A stretch of DNA of 64,000 bases from Noviherbaspirillum aerium (GTDB taxonomy: Bacteria; Pseudomonadota; Gammaproteobacteria; Burkholderiales; Burkholderiaceae_D): contig NZ_VFAH01000023.1 in assembly GCF_008929045.1 (NCBI RefSeq), positions 1-64,000 on the forward strand, in the 5' to 3' direction. This document shows, piece after piece, positions 56,514 to 64,000 of the stretch (its first letter is position 1; each line of letters begins with the position of its first letter). A program made the translations under genes and the position numbers. Under the pieces are notes generated by a model. It was not told the origin of the DNA, ran no database searches, and was given only the letters and a program-made list of their open reading frames with translations.

Positions 56514-57830
56514 ATGGCAAAACTTACCGGGTACGTTTCTGCGATAAACAATGCTTCTATCCAGAGTTTCCGCAATTTCTTTCTAGGACGCCAACCGATT
56601 CTCGACCGCAACAAGAAGCTGTATGCGTATGAATTGCTGTTTCGCGATGCCGACACCGACATGGCTAATGTGGTCGACAACGTATCGGCGACCGCATCGG
56701 TGATCCTGCATGCCTCCGAGCTCGGGTTGAACAACGTCATCGGCAATTTCCCCGGCTTTATCAATGTGGACGGCACGGCGCTCATGAGCGACTTTCTCCA
56801 CTTTCTACCGCCGGAGAAGGTGGTGCTGGAAATCCTGGAGACGGTGGAAGCCAGTGACGAAGTGGTCGAGCGCGTCGCCTATCTTGCCGGCAAGGGTTAT
56901 CGCTTTGCGCTGGATGATGTGGCAAGCATGAACGGCAATGTGAACCGTTTTCTGCCGCATGCCGAAATCATCAAGCTCGATCTGCCGCAACTGTCGGGCG
57001 AGGAACTCCGGGAACGCGTACGCGTATTCAAGGCAGCTGGCAAGAAACTGCTCGCCGAGAAGGTGGAAACCGTCGAGCAATTCGAACGATGCATGGCCCT
57101 CGGAACTGATTATTTTCAGGGTCATTATTTTGCGCGGCCCACTGTCCTGACAGGAAAGAAATTGTCTACCTCGCAGTTGGCGGTCATGGAATTGATGAGC
57201 CGGTTTGCAGAGCATGCCGACATGACCGATATTGAGGGGAGGCTCAGGCAGGATGCATCGCTGGGCGAAAGCTTGCTGCGGCTGGTCAACGTTCTGCCCC
57301 TTGGAAAGGAGGGGCATCGCATCGAATCGGTGAAAGACGCAATGTCGGCGGTAGGCCGCGATCAGTTGCGCCGCTGGCTGCAGATCCTGTTGTGTGCGGA
57401 GCCCAGCCAGGTACCGGGCCATACCTCGCCGCTGCTGATGATGGCGACAACCAGGGGGCGCCTGCTGGAGCTGATCGCCGAACGTATCCGGCCGCAGGAC
57501 GATGCGGCGGCCTGCACGGCTTACACTGTGGGTATCATGTCCCTGATGGATGCCCTGTTCGGCATGCCGATGGAAGACATCCTCGATCAGCTTCCGGTAG
57601 CCTGTACGGTGCGGGATGCCTTGCTCGAGCGCAGCGGCTTGTATGGCGACATGCTCAAGCTGGCGGAGTGTCTCGAGCGCGTCAGGGATAGCGGGCCGGT
57701 TCCGGCGCAGTTGCTGCGCAAGCTCGGCTTGAGCGCGGAAGAGCTGTATCGGCTTGAGCTGCGGGCGTTCGAATGGAGCGATGAGTTTGCATCATCCGAG
57801 GATTGGTCGTGCTATTCCGGCCACCGGTGA
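56514..57830 (+). CDS. EAL-HDOD domain signalling protein
   Basis: This 438-residue protein joins an EAL domain (from about FLGRQPILDRNKKLYAYELLFR to FQGHYFARP) and an HDOD domain (LMSRFAEHADMTDIEGRLRQDASLGESLLRLVN onward). EAL domains break down c-di-GMP; in this YuxH-like family they are usually considered degenerate. Here several metal and catalytic residues remain: ELL, FINVDG, EILETVE, ALDDVAS, IIKLDLP, LLAEKVE and FQG. The GTG at 56478 is a possible earlier start. Its partner and output are unknown. Confidence 0.87.
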   Translation: MAKLTGYVSAINNASIQSFRNFFLGRQPILDRNKKLYAYELLFRDADTDMANVVDNVSATASVILHASELGLNNVIGNFPGFINVDGTALMSDFLHFLPPEKVVLEILETVEASDEVVERVAYLAGKGYRFALDDVASMNGNVNRFLPHAEIIKLDLPQLSGEELRERVRVFKAAGKKLLAEKVETVEQFERCMALGTDYFQGHYFARPTVLTGKKLSTSQLAVMELMSRFAEHADMTDIEGRLRQDASLGESLLRLVNVLPLGKEGHRIESVKDAMSAVGRDQLRRWLQILLCAEPSQVPGHTSPLLMMATTRGRLLELIAERIRPQDDAAACTAYTVGIMSLMDALFGMPMEDILDQLPVACTVRDALLERSGLYGDMLKLAECLERVRDSGPVPAQLLRKLGLSAEELYRLELRAFEWSDEFASSEDWSCYSGHR

Positions 57831-57866
57831 CAAGTGTTGTGCTTACGAAGTGACTTACTGGAGATT

Positions 57867-58421
57867 ATGAACAAGGCATTCGTGAAGGAATCCGAAGGCG
57901 ACGATGACGACCTTGAGGCGTCGTTGCCTGCCATTCCGGCAGGATCGAAAAATTACATGACGCCCGATGGCCATCGCCGCATGAAGGAGGAGTTGCTGCG
58001 CCTGATCGATGTGGATCGCCCCGAAGTCGTGCGCGTAGTGTCGTGGGCGGCGTCCAACGGCGACCGGTCGGAAAACGGTGACTACATCTACGGCAAGCGC
58101 CGCTTGCGCGAAATCGACCGGCGCATCCGCTTTCTCACCAAGCGCCTCGATCTTGCCGAAGTCGTCGATCCCAGCGTGCACCACGGCAGCGACCAGGTTT
58201 TCTTCGGCGCGACCGTGACCTATGAGAATCAGGCCGGCGACGAGCACACCGTGACCATCGTCGGCATCGACGAACTGGATCCGCTCAACGGCAAGATCAG
58301 CTGGATTTCACCCGTCGCCCGTGCGCTCACCAAGGCGCGCGAGGGTGATTCGGTCACGCTCATGACGCCCGCAGGCGTTGACGAACTGACCATCCTGTCG
58401 GTAACCTATCCCGCACCCTGA
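57867..58421 (+). CDS. greB: Transcription elongation factor GreB
   Basis: GreB rescues backtracked RNA polymerase by stimulating transcript cleavage through its secondary channel. The 184-residue product has an acidic N-terminal extension, then the coiled coil with the acidic tip SNGDRSENGDYIYGKRRLREID and the FKBP-like C-terminal domain (GADEHTVTIVGIDELD-type, VGREGD-like AREGDSVTLMTPAG). TGGAGA precedes ATG 57867; 11 earlier codons are not needed. Confidence 0.92.
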   Translation: MNKAFVKESEGDDDDLEASLPAIPAGSKNYMTPDGHRRMKEELLRLIDVDRPEVVRVVSWAASNGDRSENGDYIYGKRRLREIDRRIRFLTKRLDLAEVVDPSVHHGSDQVFFGATVTYENQAGDEHTVTIVGIDELDPLNGKISWISPVARALTKAREGDSVTLMTPAGVDELTILSVTYPAP

Positions 58422-58572
58422 GCCTTCCTTTCAGCTTGGCGGCCACAAGCCGGCAAGCGTCTCTCAAGGCGTCGAGTTCCGGCGCCTGCCGCCCAATTCC
58501 CTATCCCGATGTTCCGGTATGGAAATTGCTGCGTGATCTGCTTTGAATAATGAATAAAAACTCCCGACGCGA

Positions 58573-59916
58573 ATGCCTATCCTGTTTTCCAGCCTGAATC
58601 ATGCAATGCGGGTTCCGCTTGCCGCCGAAATCCACTCGAGACCCTTCCTGCGCCTCGATGCGCCCGAAAGCCTGACGCATCTGGCAGTCTACCCCCGCGA
58701 CCCTGTCGATCCGGAACTGTCCATCGGCGGCTCGCAGCATGCGACGCTTGCGGCCTTGTGCAGGCATTTCGGCGTCAGCGCGCCGGCGCCGGAAGCCAAA
58801 TACTTCTATCATGATTTCGGCCGCTTCCGTCTCAAATGGGAGTGCCATACCGAGTTCGCCACCTTTACCTTCGCCGAGCGGCATGCCGAAGCGCGTCCGC
58901 TGGCGCAGGCTTTCGAGCATGTTCCGGTCAAGCATATTCCCCAGGAATGGCTGGCCAGCCTGCAGGGCACCATCATGGTGGCCGCGCATGTGGTGCTCGA
59001 CAATACCCGGGGACCCTCCGATACCTTTGCGTCCGGACTGCACCACGTCTTCGAAGGCAGCATGCTGGTCGGCAGCCGGGTCTTGCAGGGCGGGGAAGTG
59101 TGGACCGATTTCCTGATCCAGTCCGATGGTTTCAGCCGCTTCGTGGTGCGCGACGTCGGCCTGCATGAGCAACAGGCGGGACGATTGGTGCAACGGCTGC
59201 TCGAAATTGAAACATATCGCATGATGGCATTGCTGGGCTTGCCCCATGCCCAGCAGGCGACTCCCATGCTCAATGCGATCGAAGGCGAACTGGCGACGCT
59301 GGCCTCGGCAATGGTCGAGACCGACCGCTCGAACGGGAATCAGCTCTCGACTGCCGATGACGAGCAAGGCTTGCTGACAACCATCACCGGGCTTGCCGCC
59401 CGGATCGAGCAGCTCTCGCTGCACAACAGCTACCGGTTCTCCGCTTCACAGGCCTATTTCAGCCTGGTTCATGCGCGTATCGAGGAATTGCGCGAAAGCC
59501 GCATAGAGGGCAGCCCGACGATAGGCGAATTCATGGACAGACGCCTGACTCCCGCCATGCACACCTGCCAGGCCATTGCGCGCCGCCAGGAAGCCCTTGC
59601 CGAGAGGATCGCGCATACCAATGATTTGCTCCGCACCCGTGTCGGCATTGTGCAGGAGCGGCAGAACCGGCAGATACTGCAGTCGATGAATGCCCGCGCC
59701 GCGCAGCAGCTTCGACTGCAGCAAGCGGTGGAGGGGCTGTCGGTCGCAGCCATTTCCTATTACGTGGTTGGCCTGTTCAGTTATGCAGGCAAGGCGGTGA
59801 AGGTGGCGGGCATGCCGATCAATCCTGAACTGGCTACCGGCATACTGGTGCCGCTGGTCGCCGCAGGCGTCTGGCTGGGGCTGCGCCGCATGCACAAGAC
59901 CCTTCATACTGGCTGA
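58573..59916 (+). CDS. DUF3422 family protein
   Basis: This is a 447-residue protein of the DUF3422 family, function unknown. It starts with a conserved MRVPLAAEIHSRPF stretch and has the central WECHTEFATFTFAER and GSRVLQGGEVWTDFLI blocks, a long helical part, and two hydrophobic segments near the C-terminus (AAISYYVVGLFSYAGKAV and LATGILVPLVAAGVWLGLR). It is thus probably membrane-anchored with a large cytoplasmic domain. It is convergent with spoT, with its TGA in an inverted repeat shared by both genes. Confidence 0.82.
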   Translation: MPILFSSLNHAMRVPLAAEIHSRPFLRLDAPESLTHLAVYPRDPVDPELSIGGSQHATLAALCRHFGVSAPAPEAKYFYHDFGRFRLKWECHTEFATFTFAERHAEARPLAQAFEHVPVKHIPQEWLASLQGTIMVAAHVVLDNTRGPSDTFASGLHHVFEGSMLVGSRVLQGGEVWTDFLIQSDGFSRFVVRDVGLHEQQAGRLVQRLLEIETYRMMALLGLPHAQQATPMLNAIEGELATLASAMVETDRSNGNQLSTADDEQGLLTTITGLAARIEQLSLHNSYRFSASQAYFSLVHARIEELRESRIEGSPTIGEFMDRRLTPAMHTCQAIARRQEALAERIAHTNDLLRTRVGIVQERQNRQILQSMNARAAQQLRLQQAVEGLSVAAISYYVVGLFSYAGKAVKVAGMPINPELATGILVPLVAAGVWLGLRRMHKTLHTG

Positions 59917-60007
59917 GCCGCATCCGGCACGACCTGACCTTAACACCGGCAAACGGCAAACGGCAAACGGCAAGCGTCGATCGCCGGTGCCGGCGATGCG
60001 GCTCAGC
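59912..60007. repeat. Inverted repeat carrying the stop codons of DUF3422 and spoT, with heptamer repeats inside
   Basis: GCTGAGCCGCATC (59912-59924) and GATGCGGCTCAGC (59995-60007) are perfect 13-bp reverse complements, extending further as CGGCAC with a 2-nt gap. Both genes' TGA stops lie in the arms. Inside are four tandem heptamers (CGGCAAA x3, CGGCAAG; 59947-59974) and the palindrome TCGCCGG-TGC-CGGCGA. Confidence 0.9.
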
Positions 60008-62276
60008 TGCGTTCGCGGACGATGCGCGCGACGCCGGGAATGCGGCGTACATTACGCATCAGGCGTGCCAGATGGATACGGTCTTCGACCTGGATGGTGA
60101 AACGCAGCTGCTTCATCAGATGGTCGCGGTCGTCGTCCATGCCGACATAGGTGATATTCGCATCCGATTCGCCGATCTCGGCGGCAACCCTGGCGAGCAC
60201 GCCTTTCTCATTGTCGACCAGTACCTTGATGCGGCAATCGAAACGGCGGCTGAGTTCGTTGCCCCATACCAGTTCAATCCAGCGGTCGGGTTCCTTGGAC
60301 TGATGGCGCTTGGCGACGTCGCAGTCGGTGCTGTGCACGGTAATGCCCTGATCCCGCTTGAGCTGGCCGCTGATGCCGTCGCCGGGGATAGGCAGGCAGC
60401 ATTGCGCCAGTTGAACCGCCGTACCTTCGTTGCCGTAAATCGTGACGGGATCGAGCTTTCCGGCCCTGCTGTCGCTGGCCAGCGGCGGCAGCGGCGAACC
60501 GGCGTCGGTTTCGAGCAGGCCACGCATGTGGCGCGCCACGAGTGTTGCCATCCTCTTGCCGACGCCGATGTCGGCATACAGCTCATCGAGCGATTTTGCG
60601 CTCGATTCGTTAAGAAGCTTGTCGACCAGCGCTTCGGGCAGCAGCGGATCGATATCGATCGCGCTCAGGGCCTGCGCCAGCAGGCGCTTGCCGAGCTCGG
60701 TCGATTCGGCCAGGTTGATGGTCCTGAGGTGATGCCGGATTGCCGAGCGCGCCTTGCCGGTCCGGACGAAAGTCAGCCAGTTGGGACTCGGGCGGGAAGT
60801 CGGCGCAGTGACGATTTCGACGATATCGCCGTTGCGCAGCTCCGCCCGCAATGCCGCATGCTCGTGATTGACGCGGGCCGCGATGGCCTGGTCGCCGATG
60901 TCGGTATGGATGGTGTAGGCGAAGTCGAGAACGGTGGCGCCGCGGGGCAGGGCGATGATCTTGGATTTCGGAGTGAAGACATAGACCGAATCAGGGAACA
61001 GGTCGACCTTCACATGCTCGAGGAATTCGGCCGAATCGCCCGTCTGCTTCTGAATATCGAGCAGCGACTGCAGCCATGCGTGCGTGCGCTGCTGCAGATC
61101 CGTCAGGCTGGCCTCGTCATCCTTGTACAGCCAGTGAGCGGCAACGCCGGCTTCGGCGACGCGATGCATTTCCGTCGTGCGGATCTGGAATTCGACAGGC
61201 GTGCCATACGGGCCGATCAGCGTAGTGTGCAGTGATTGATAGCCATTGAGCTTGGGTATCGCGATGTAATCCTTGAACTTGCCCGGCATCGGCTTGTACA
61301 GCGCATGCAGGGTGCCAAGCGCTACATAGCAGTTTGCGAAGCTGTCGACCACGATGCGGAAGCCGTAGACGTCGAGCACCTGGGAGAATGACAGGTGCTT
61401 GTTGCGCATCTTGCGGTAGATGCCGTACAGGGTTTTTTCGCGTCCGTAGACCTGCGCCTGGATGCCGGTCGCAGCGAGCGTGTTCTTGACCGAGTCGAGA
61501 ATCTTGGTGACGACTTCCCGCCGGTTGCCGCGCGCCGCCTTGACTGCCTTGGCCAGCGTCCGGTAACGGACCGGGTAAAGATGGGAAAACGCCAGATCCT
61601 GGAGTTCTCGGTAAATGTTGTTGAGGCCGAGGCGGTGCGCGATGGGCACATACACTTCCATCGTTTCGCGGGCGATCCGGCGCTTCTTCTCGGGCACCAT
61701 GACGCCGAGGGTGCGCATGTTGTGCAAGCGGTCGGCCAGCTTGACGAGGATGACGCGTACATCGCGCGCCATGGCCAGCAGCATCTTGCGGAAGTTCTCC
61801 GCCTGGGCTTCGATCTGGCTCTGGAATTCGATCTTGTCGAGCTTGGACAGGCCGTCGACGAGTGCGGCAACCGGCGCGCCGAAGCGCTCGATCAGTTCAT
61901 CCTTCCTGACCCCCTGATCTTCCATGACATCGTGCAGCAGGGCGGCCATGATGGCTTGCGCGTCCAGCTTCCAGTCGGCGCAGATTTCCGCGACGGCGAT
62001 CGGATGGGAGATATAGGGCTCGCCGGACTTGCGGATCTGGCCGAGATGCATTTCATCCGAGAAGCGATAGGCTTCCTTGACTTTCTTCAGTTCGGACGCG
62101 GTCAGGTATTCCGCCACCTTGTTGATCAGGTGGCTTACCGAAGCGACCCCGGCCGTCGGCGCGGTGCCGGATTCGGGCTTGGATACGGGGTCGTTATGCC
62201 TTGCGGGCGAACGCTCTGCGTTGGCCCGGCTTTGGGGTGCGACTGATAAGCTTGAATCTGCAGGGGTCAGGTTCAT
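60003..62276 (-). CDS. spoT: Bifunctional (p)ppGpp synthetase/hydrolase SpoT
   Basis: This 757-residue RelA/SpoT homologue makes and degrades the alarmone ppGpp. It has the HD hydrolase domain with intact metal residues (ISHPIAVAEICADWKLD and AALLHDVMED), the synthetase domain (YGREKTLYGIYRKM, FRIVVDSFANCYVALG), a TGS domain (DLFPDSVYVFTPKSKIIALP) and a C-terminal ACT domain (RIKVLVDNEKGVLARVAAEI). Intact HD and synthetase motifs mark the bifunctional type. rpoZ and gmk lie upstream, the classical order. Confidence 0.96.
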   Translation of the reverse strand: MNLTPADSSLSVAPQSRANAERSPARHNDPVSKPESGTAPTAGVASVSHLINKVAEYLTASELKKVKEAYRFSDEMHLGQIRKSGEPYISHPIAVAEICADWKLDAQAIMAALLHDVMEDQGVRKDELIERFGAPVAALVDGLSKLDKIEFQSQIEAQAENFRKMLLAMARDVRVILVKLADRLHNMRTLGVMVPEKKRRIARETMEVYVPIAHRLGLNNIYRELQDLAFSHLYPVRYRTLAKAVKAARGNRREVVTKILDSVKNTLAATGIQAQVYGREKTLYGIYRKMRNKHLSFSQVLDVYGFRIVVDSFANCYVALGTLHALYKPMPGKFKDYIAIPKLNGYQSLHTTLIGPYGTPVEFQIRTTEMHRVAEAGVAAHWLYKDDEASLTDLQQRTHAWLQSLLDIQKQTGDSAEFLEHVKVDLFPDSVYVFTPKSKIIALPRGATVLDFAYTIHTDIGDQAIAARVNHEHAALRAELRNGDIVEIVTAPTSRPSPNWLTFVRTGKARSAIRHHLRTINLAESTELGKRLLAQALSAIDIDPLLPEALVDKLLNESSAKSLDELYADIGVGKRMATLVARHMRGLLETDAGSPLPPLASDSRAGKLDPVTIYGNEGTAVQLAQCCLPIPGDGISGQLKRDQGITVHSTDCDVAKRHQSKEPDRWIELVWGNELSRRFDCRIKVLVDNEKGVLARVAAEIGESDANITYVGMDDDRDHLMKQLRFTIQVEDRIHLARLMRNVRRIPGVARIVRERS

Positions 62277-62391
62277 AGATGAAGGATATCAGTCACATGC
62301 AATCGTTGCATCCCCAAATATCGCTGCGTCGCGAAATTTGATTTCCGCGTCTGTCCTGCCGCAATACCCCGGGAGGCGGTGAGGATGAATC

Positions 62392-62595
62392 TCAGCTCGG
62401 GACTTTCTTCAGCAGTTCAATGCCAACCTTGCCGGTGGCGATTTCACGCAGGGCGACGACGGTAGGCTTGTCCTTGGCTTCCACCTTTGGAGTGTGGCCT
62501 TGCAGCAATTGCCGGGCGCGGTAGGTTGCGGCGAGGGTCAGCTGAAAGCGGTTGGGGATCTGCTTCAGGCAGTCTTCAATAGTAATACGGGCCAT
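62392..62595 (-). CDS. rpoZ: RNA polymerase omega subunit
   Basis: Omega helps fold the beta' subunit and mediates part of the ppGpp effect. The 67-residue product begins [20 protein letters not shown] and contains [12 protein letters not shown] and [16 protein letters not shown] stands before the ATG. It is between gmk and spoT, which links it to the stringent response. Confidence 0.96.
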   Translation of the reverse strand: MARITIEDCLKQIPNRFQLTLAATYRARQLLQGHTPKVEAKDKPTVVALREIATGKVGIELLKKVPS

Positions 62596-62617
62596 GCTTG
62601 CTCCTAAAAACGCAATA

Positions 62618-63262
62618 TCAGATTGGATTGGCGTGAATGCCCAGCTGGGCGAACAGGGAAGTGTTGCGTGCGGCTTGTTGCGAGAACCGGCAACGTGCGG
62701 CTTTGACGATGGAGGTCAACTCCGTCAAAGCTGTTGCAAACTCTTGATTAATAATAACATATTCAAACTCGGGGGCATGCGCGATTTCGCCGCCCGCAGC
62801 CAGGATGCGCCGCGTGATGACATGGGAATCGTCCTGGCCGCGTTTCTTGAGTCTTTCCTCCAGCGCCGCGATCGACGGCGGCAGCACGAAAATGCCAACG
62901 GCGTGAGGAAACTGCTTCTTGACCTGCTGCGCACCCTGCCAGTCGATTTCGAGAAGGACATCGGTGCCGGCCTTGATCTGGTCTTCAATGAGCAGCCGCG
63001 ATGTTCCGTAGTAATTACCGTGGACTTCGGCTGATTCGAGAAATTCCCCGAGCTCGCGTCTTTTCAGAAAATCTTCCACCGAAGTGAAATAGTATTCGCG
63101 GCCGTGCTGCTCCGCAGGGCGGGGCTGGCGGGTGGTGAAGGAGATGGACAGCTTGATGGCGGGTTCCTGGTCCAGCAGCGCGTTGACCAATGTGGATTTG
63201 CCGGCGCCGGACGGGGCAACCACCATGAAGATGCTGCCGGAAGAGATGGAGTGTTCACTCAT
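62618..63262 (-). CDS. gmk: Guanylate kinase
   Basis: Gmk phosphorylates GMP to GDP. The 214-residue product has the P-loop [13 protein letters not shown], the GMP-binding [19 protein letters not shown], and [14 protein letters not shown]. It is 22 nt upstream of rpoZ and downstream of yicC in the same orientation, the standard cluster. Confidence 0.96.
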   Translation of the reverse strand: MSEHSISSGSIFMVVAPSGAGKSTLVNALLDQEPAIKLSISFTTRQPRPAEQHGREYYFTSVEDFLKRRELGEFLESAEVHGNYYGTSRLLIEDQIKAGTDVLLEIDWQGAQQVKKQFPHAVGIFVLPPSIAALEERLKKRGQDDSHVITRRILAAGGEIAHAPEFEYVIINQEFATALTELTSIVKAARCRFSQQAARNTSLFAQLGIHANPI

Positions 63263-63387
63263 TGTTTGCTCGGTGAAATGTTGCTGGGGCTTGCCAGGAG
63301 GCTTGCTGAAATAACAGAGGCGGGCGGATGCTGCCGCGCAGGCATCGCTGCCCGATGGACAATCAACAATCGCGGCTGGCTTGGCTT

Positions 63388-64000
63388 TTATTCAAGATTC
63401 TGGACTTGTTCGCGCATTTGCTCAATAAGAAGCTTCATTGCCATCGAGGCATCCGACAATTCCTTGAGCGCGGCCTTCGAACCTACCGTGTTCGCTTCAC
63501 GGTTCAGTTCCTGCATCATGAAATCGAGACGCTTGCCGACCTGGCCGCCTTTCTGGAGGATATGCCGTGTTTCCGACAGGTGCGTGGAGAGCCGGGATAG
63601 TTCTTCGGCCACATCGATACGGATTCCATAGACCGTGACTTCCTGGCGGATGCGTTCAAGAGCCTCTTCCCGCGATACTGAAGCAGAAGCACCGGCATTG
63701 TCCTGAGACGCTATGCCGAGCGCTTCCTTCATGCGCTCCGTTGCCTTGTTCTGGAACTGGGCGATCGCCTGCGGAATCAGCGGCGTGATCCTTGCCACGA
63801 TGGTTTCCATGTCATCGACGCGGGAAATCAGCATGGCCTGCAGCGCCGCGCCTTCGCGCCGCCTGCTGTCGAGGAATCCCTCGATGGCTTCGCCCACGGC
63901 GGCCTGGACATCGGATTGCAGCATTTCCTGGGACATACCGGGTTCTTCAATCATGCCTGGCCAGCGCAGCAGTTCATTGACCGACAAGCGCTGCGCATCG
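63388..64000 (-). CDS. yicC: YicC family endoribonuclease-like protein, partial
   Basis: The C-terminal ~200 of about 290 residues are present; the start lies beyond the window end, with the frame open to base 64000. Recognisable are [37 protein letters not shown] and the terminal [22 protein letters not shown] block shared by all YicC proteins. YicC affects stationary-phase survival and has been described as an RNase. It precedes gmk by 126 nt. Confidence 0.93.
   Translation of the reverse strand, partial: DAQRLSVNELLRWPGMIEEPGMSQEMLQSDVQAAVGEAIEGFLDSRRREGAALQAMLISRVDDMETIVARITPLIPQAIAQFQNKATERMKEALGIASQDNAGASASVSREEALERIRQEVTVYGIRIDVAEELSRLSTHLSETRHILQKGGQVGKRLDFMMQELNREANTVGSKAALKELSDASMAMKLLIEQMREQVQNLE

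Noticed and set aside
59947-59974. Heptamer repeats looking like a tiny CRISPR
   Set aside because: Units are 7 bp and directly adjacent with no spacers, and no cas genes are present.

Overview
The window is ordinary chromosome of a GC-rich betaproteobacterium. Gene order and protein types (eno-ftsB, dapA-bamC, rpsF-priB-rpsR-rplI, alaA-hom-thrC-moeA-moaD-moaE, greB, spoT-rpoZ-gmk-yicC, an SOS-boxed lexA, a sigma-32 type clpB promoter) point to Burkholderiales, most likely Oxalobacteraceae (Herbaspirillum/Noviherbaspirillum-like). This placement is inferred from content, not from a database search. There are no rRNA or tRNA genes, no prophage, no insertion-sequence transposase and no CRISPR array.

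Layout. 1-16 kb: the end of enolase, ftsB, then hslO with a gamma-carbonic anhydrase, a DUF455 protein, a small lipoprotein, a patatin lipase, an acyl-CoA synthetase divergent from an alpha/beta hydrolase, and the run rnm, htpX, yciO, M50 protease, trpS, methyltransferase, dapA, bamC and an MBL-fold hydrolase. 16-26 kb: an Ala-rich lipoprotein, roxA, slyD, mutS with a coupled secreted protein, rhlE, suhB, trmJ and lexA. 26-34 kb: the S6 ribosomal operon, dnaB, the DUF47-pit phosphate transport pair, a PIN-PhoH protein and a peroxiredoxin. 34-45 kb: alaA and hom; a threonine-degradation pair (kbl, SDR-type tdh) with a divergent XRE-cupin regulator, lying between hom and thrC; then the molybdopterin genes and crcB. 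45-64 kb: clpB, an AraC/MFS pair, an RraA-like protein, aceA, alkB, a MerR-controlled cation efflux pair, rlmJ, an EAL-HDOD protein, greB, DUF3422, spoT, rpoZ, gmk and partial yicC.

The least ordinary content is non-coding. (1) A dispersed imperfect-palindrome repeat of up to 164 bp (two complete copies, two partial) has CTAG termini that supply the TAG stop codons of adjacent genes. (2) Three evenly spaced TTC-N8-GAA sites lie between the XRE-cupin regulator and kbl. (3) A perfect 28-bp inverted repeat separates trmJ and lexA. (4) A second stop-codon-bearing inverted repeat separates the DUF3422 gene and spoT. (5) Several genes have a -10-like hexamer 6-7 nt before the start codon, suggesting leaderless mRNAs.

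The genes work as several local units: threonine synthesis and breakdown side by side (hom, kbl-tdh, thrC), molybdopterin assembly (moeA-moaD-moaE), phosphate uptake (DUF47-pit), heavy-metal efflux with its sensor (CDF-MerR), protein quality control under heat-shock-like promoters (htpX, clpB), and the stringent-response/transcription cluster at the right edge.
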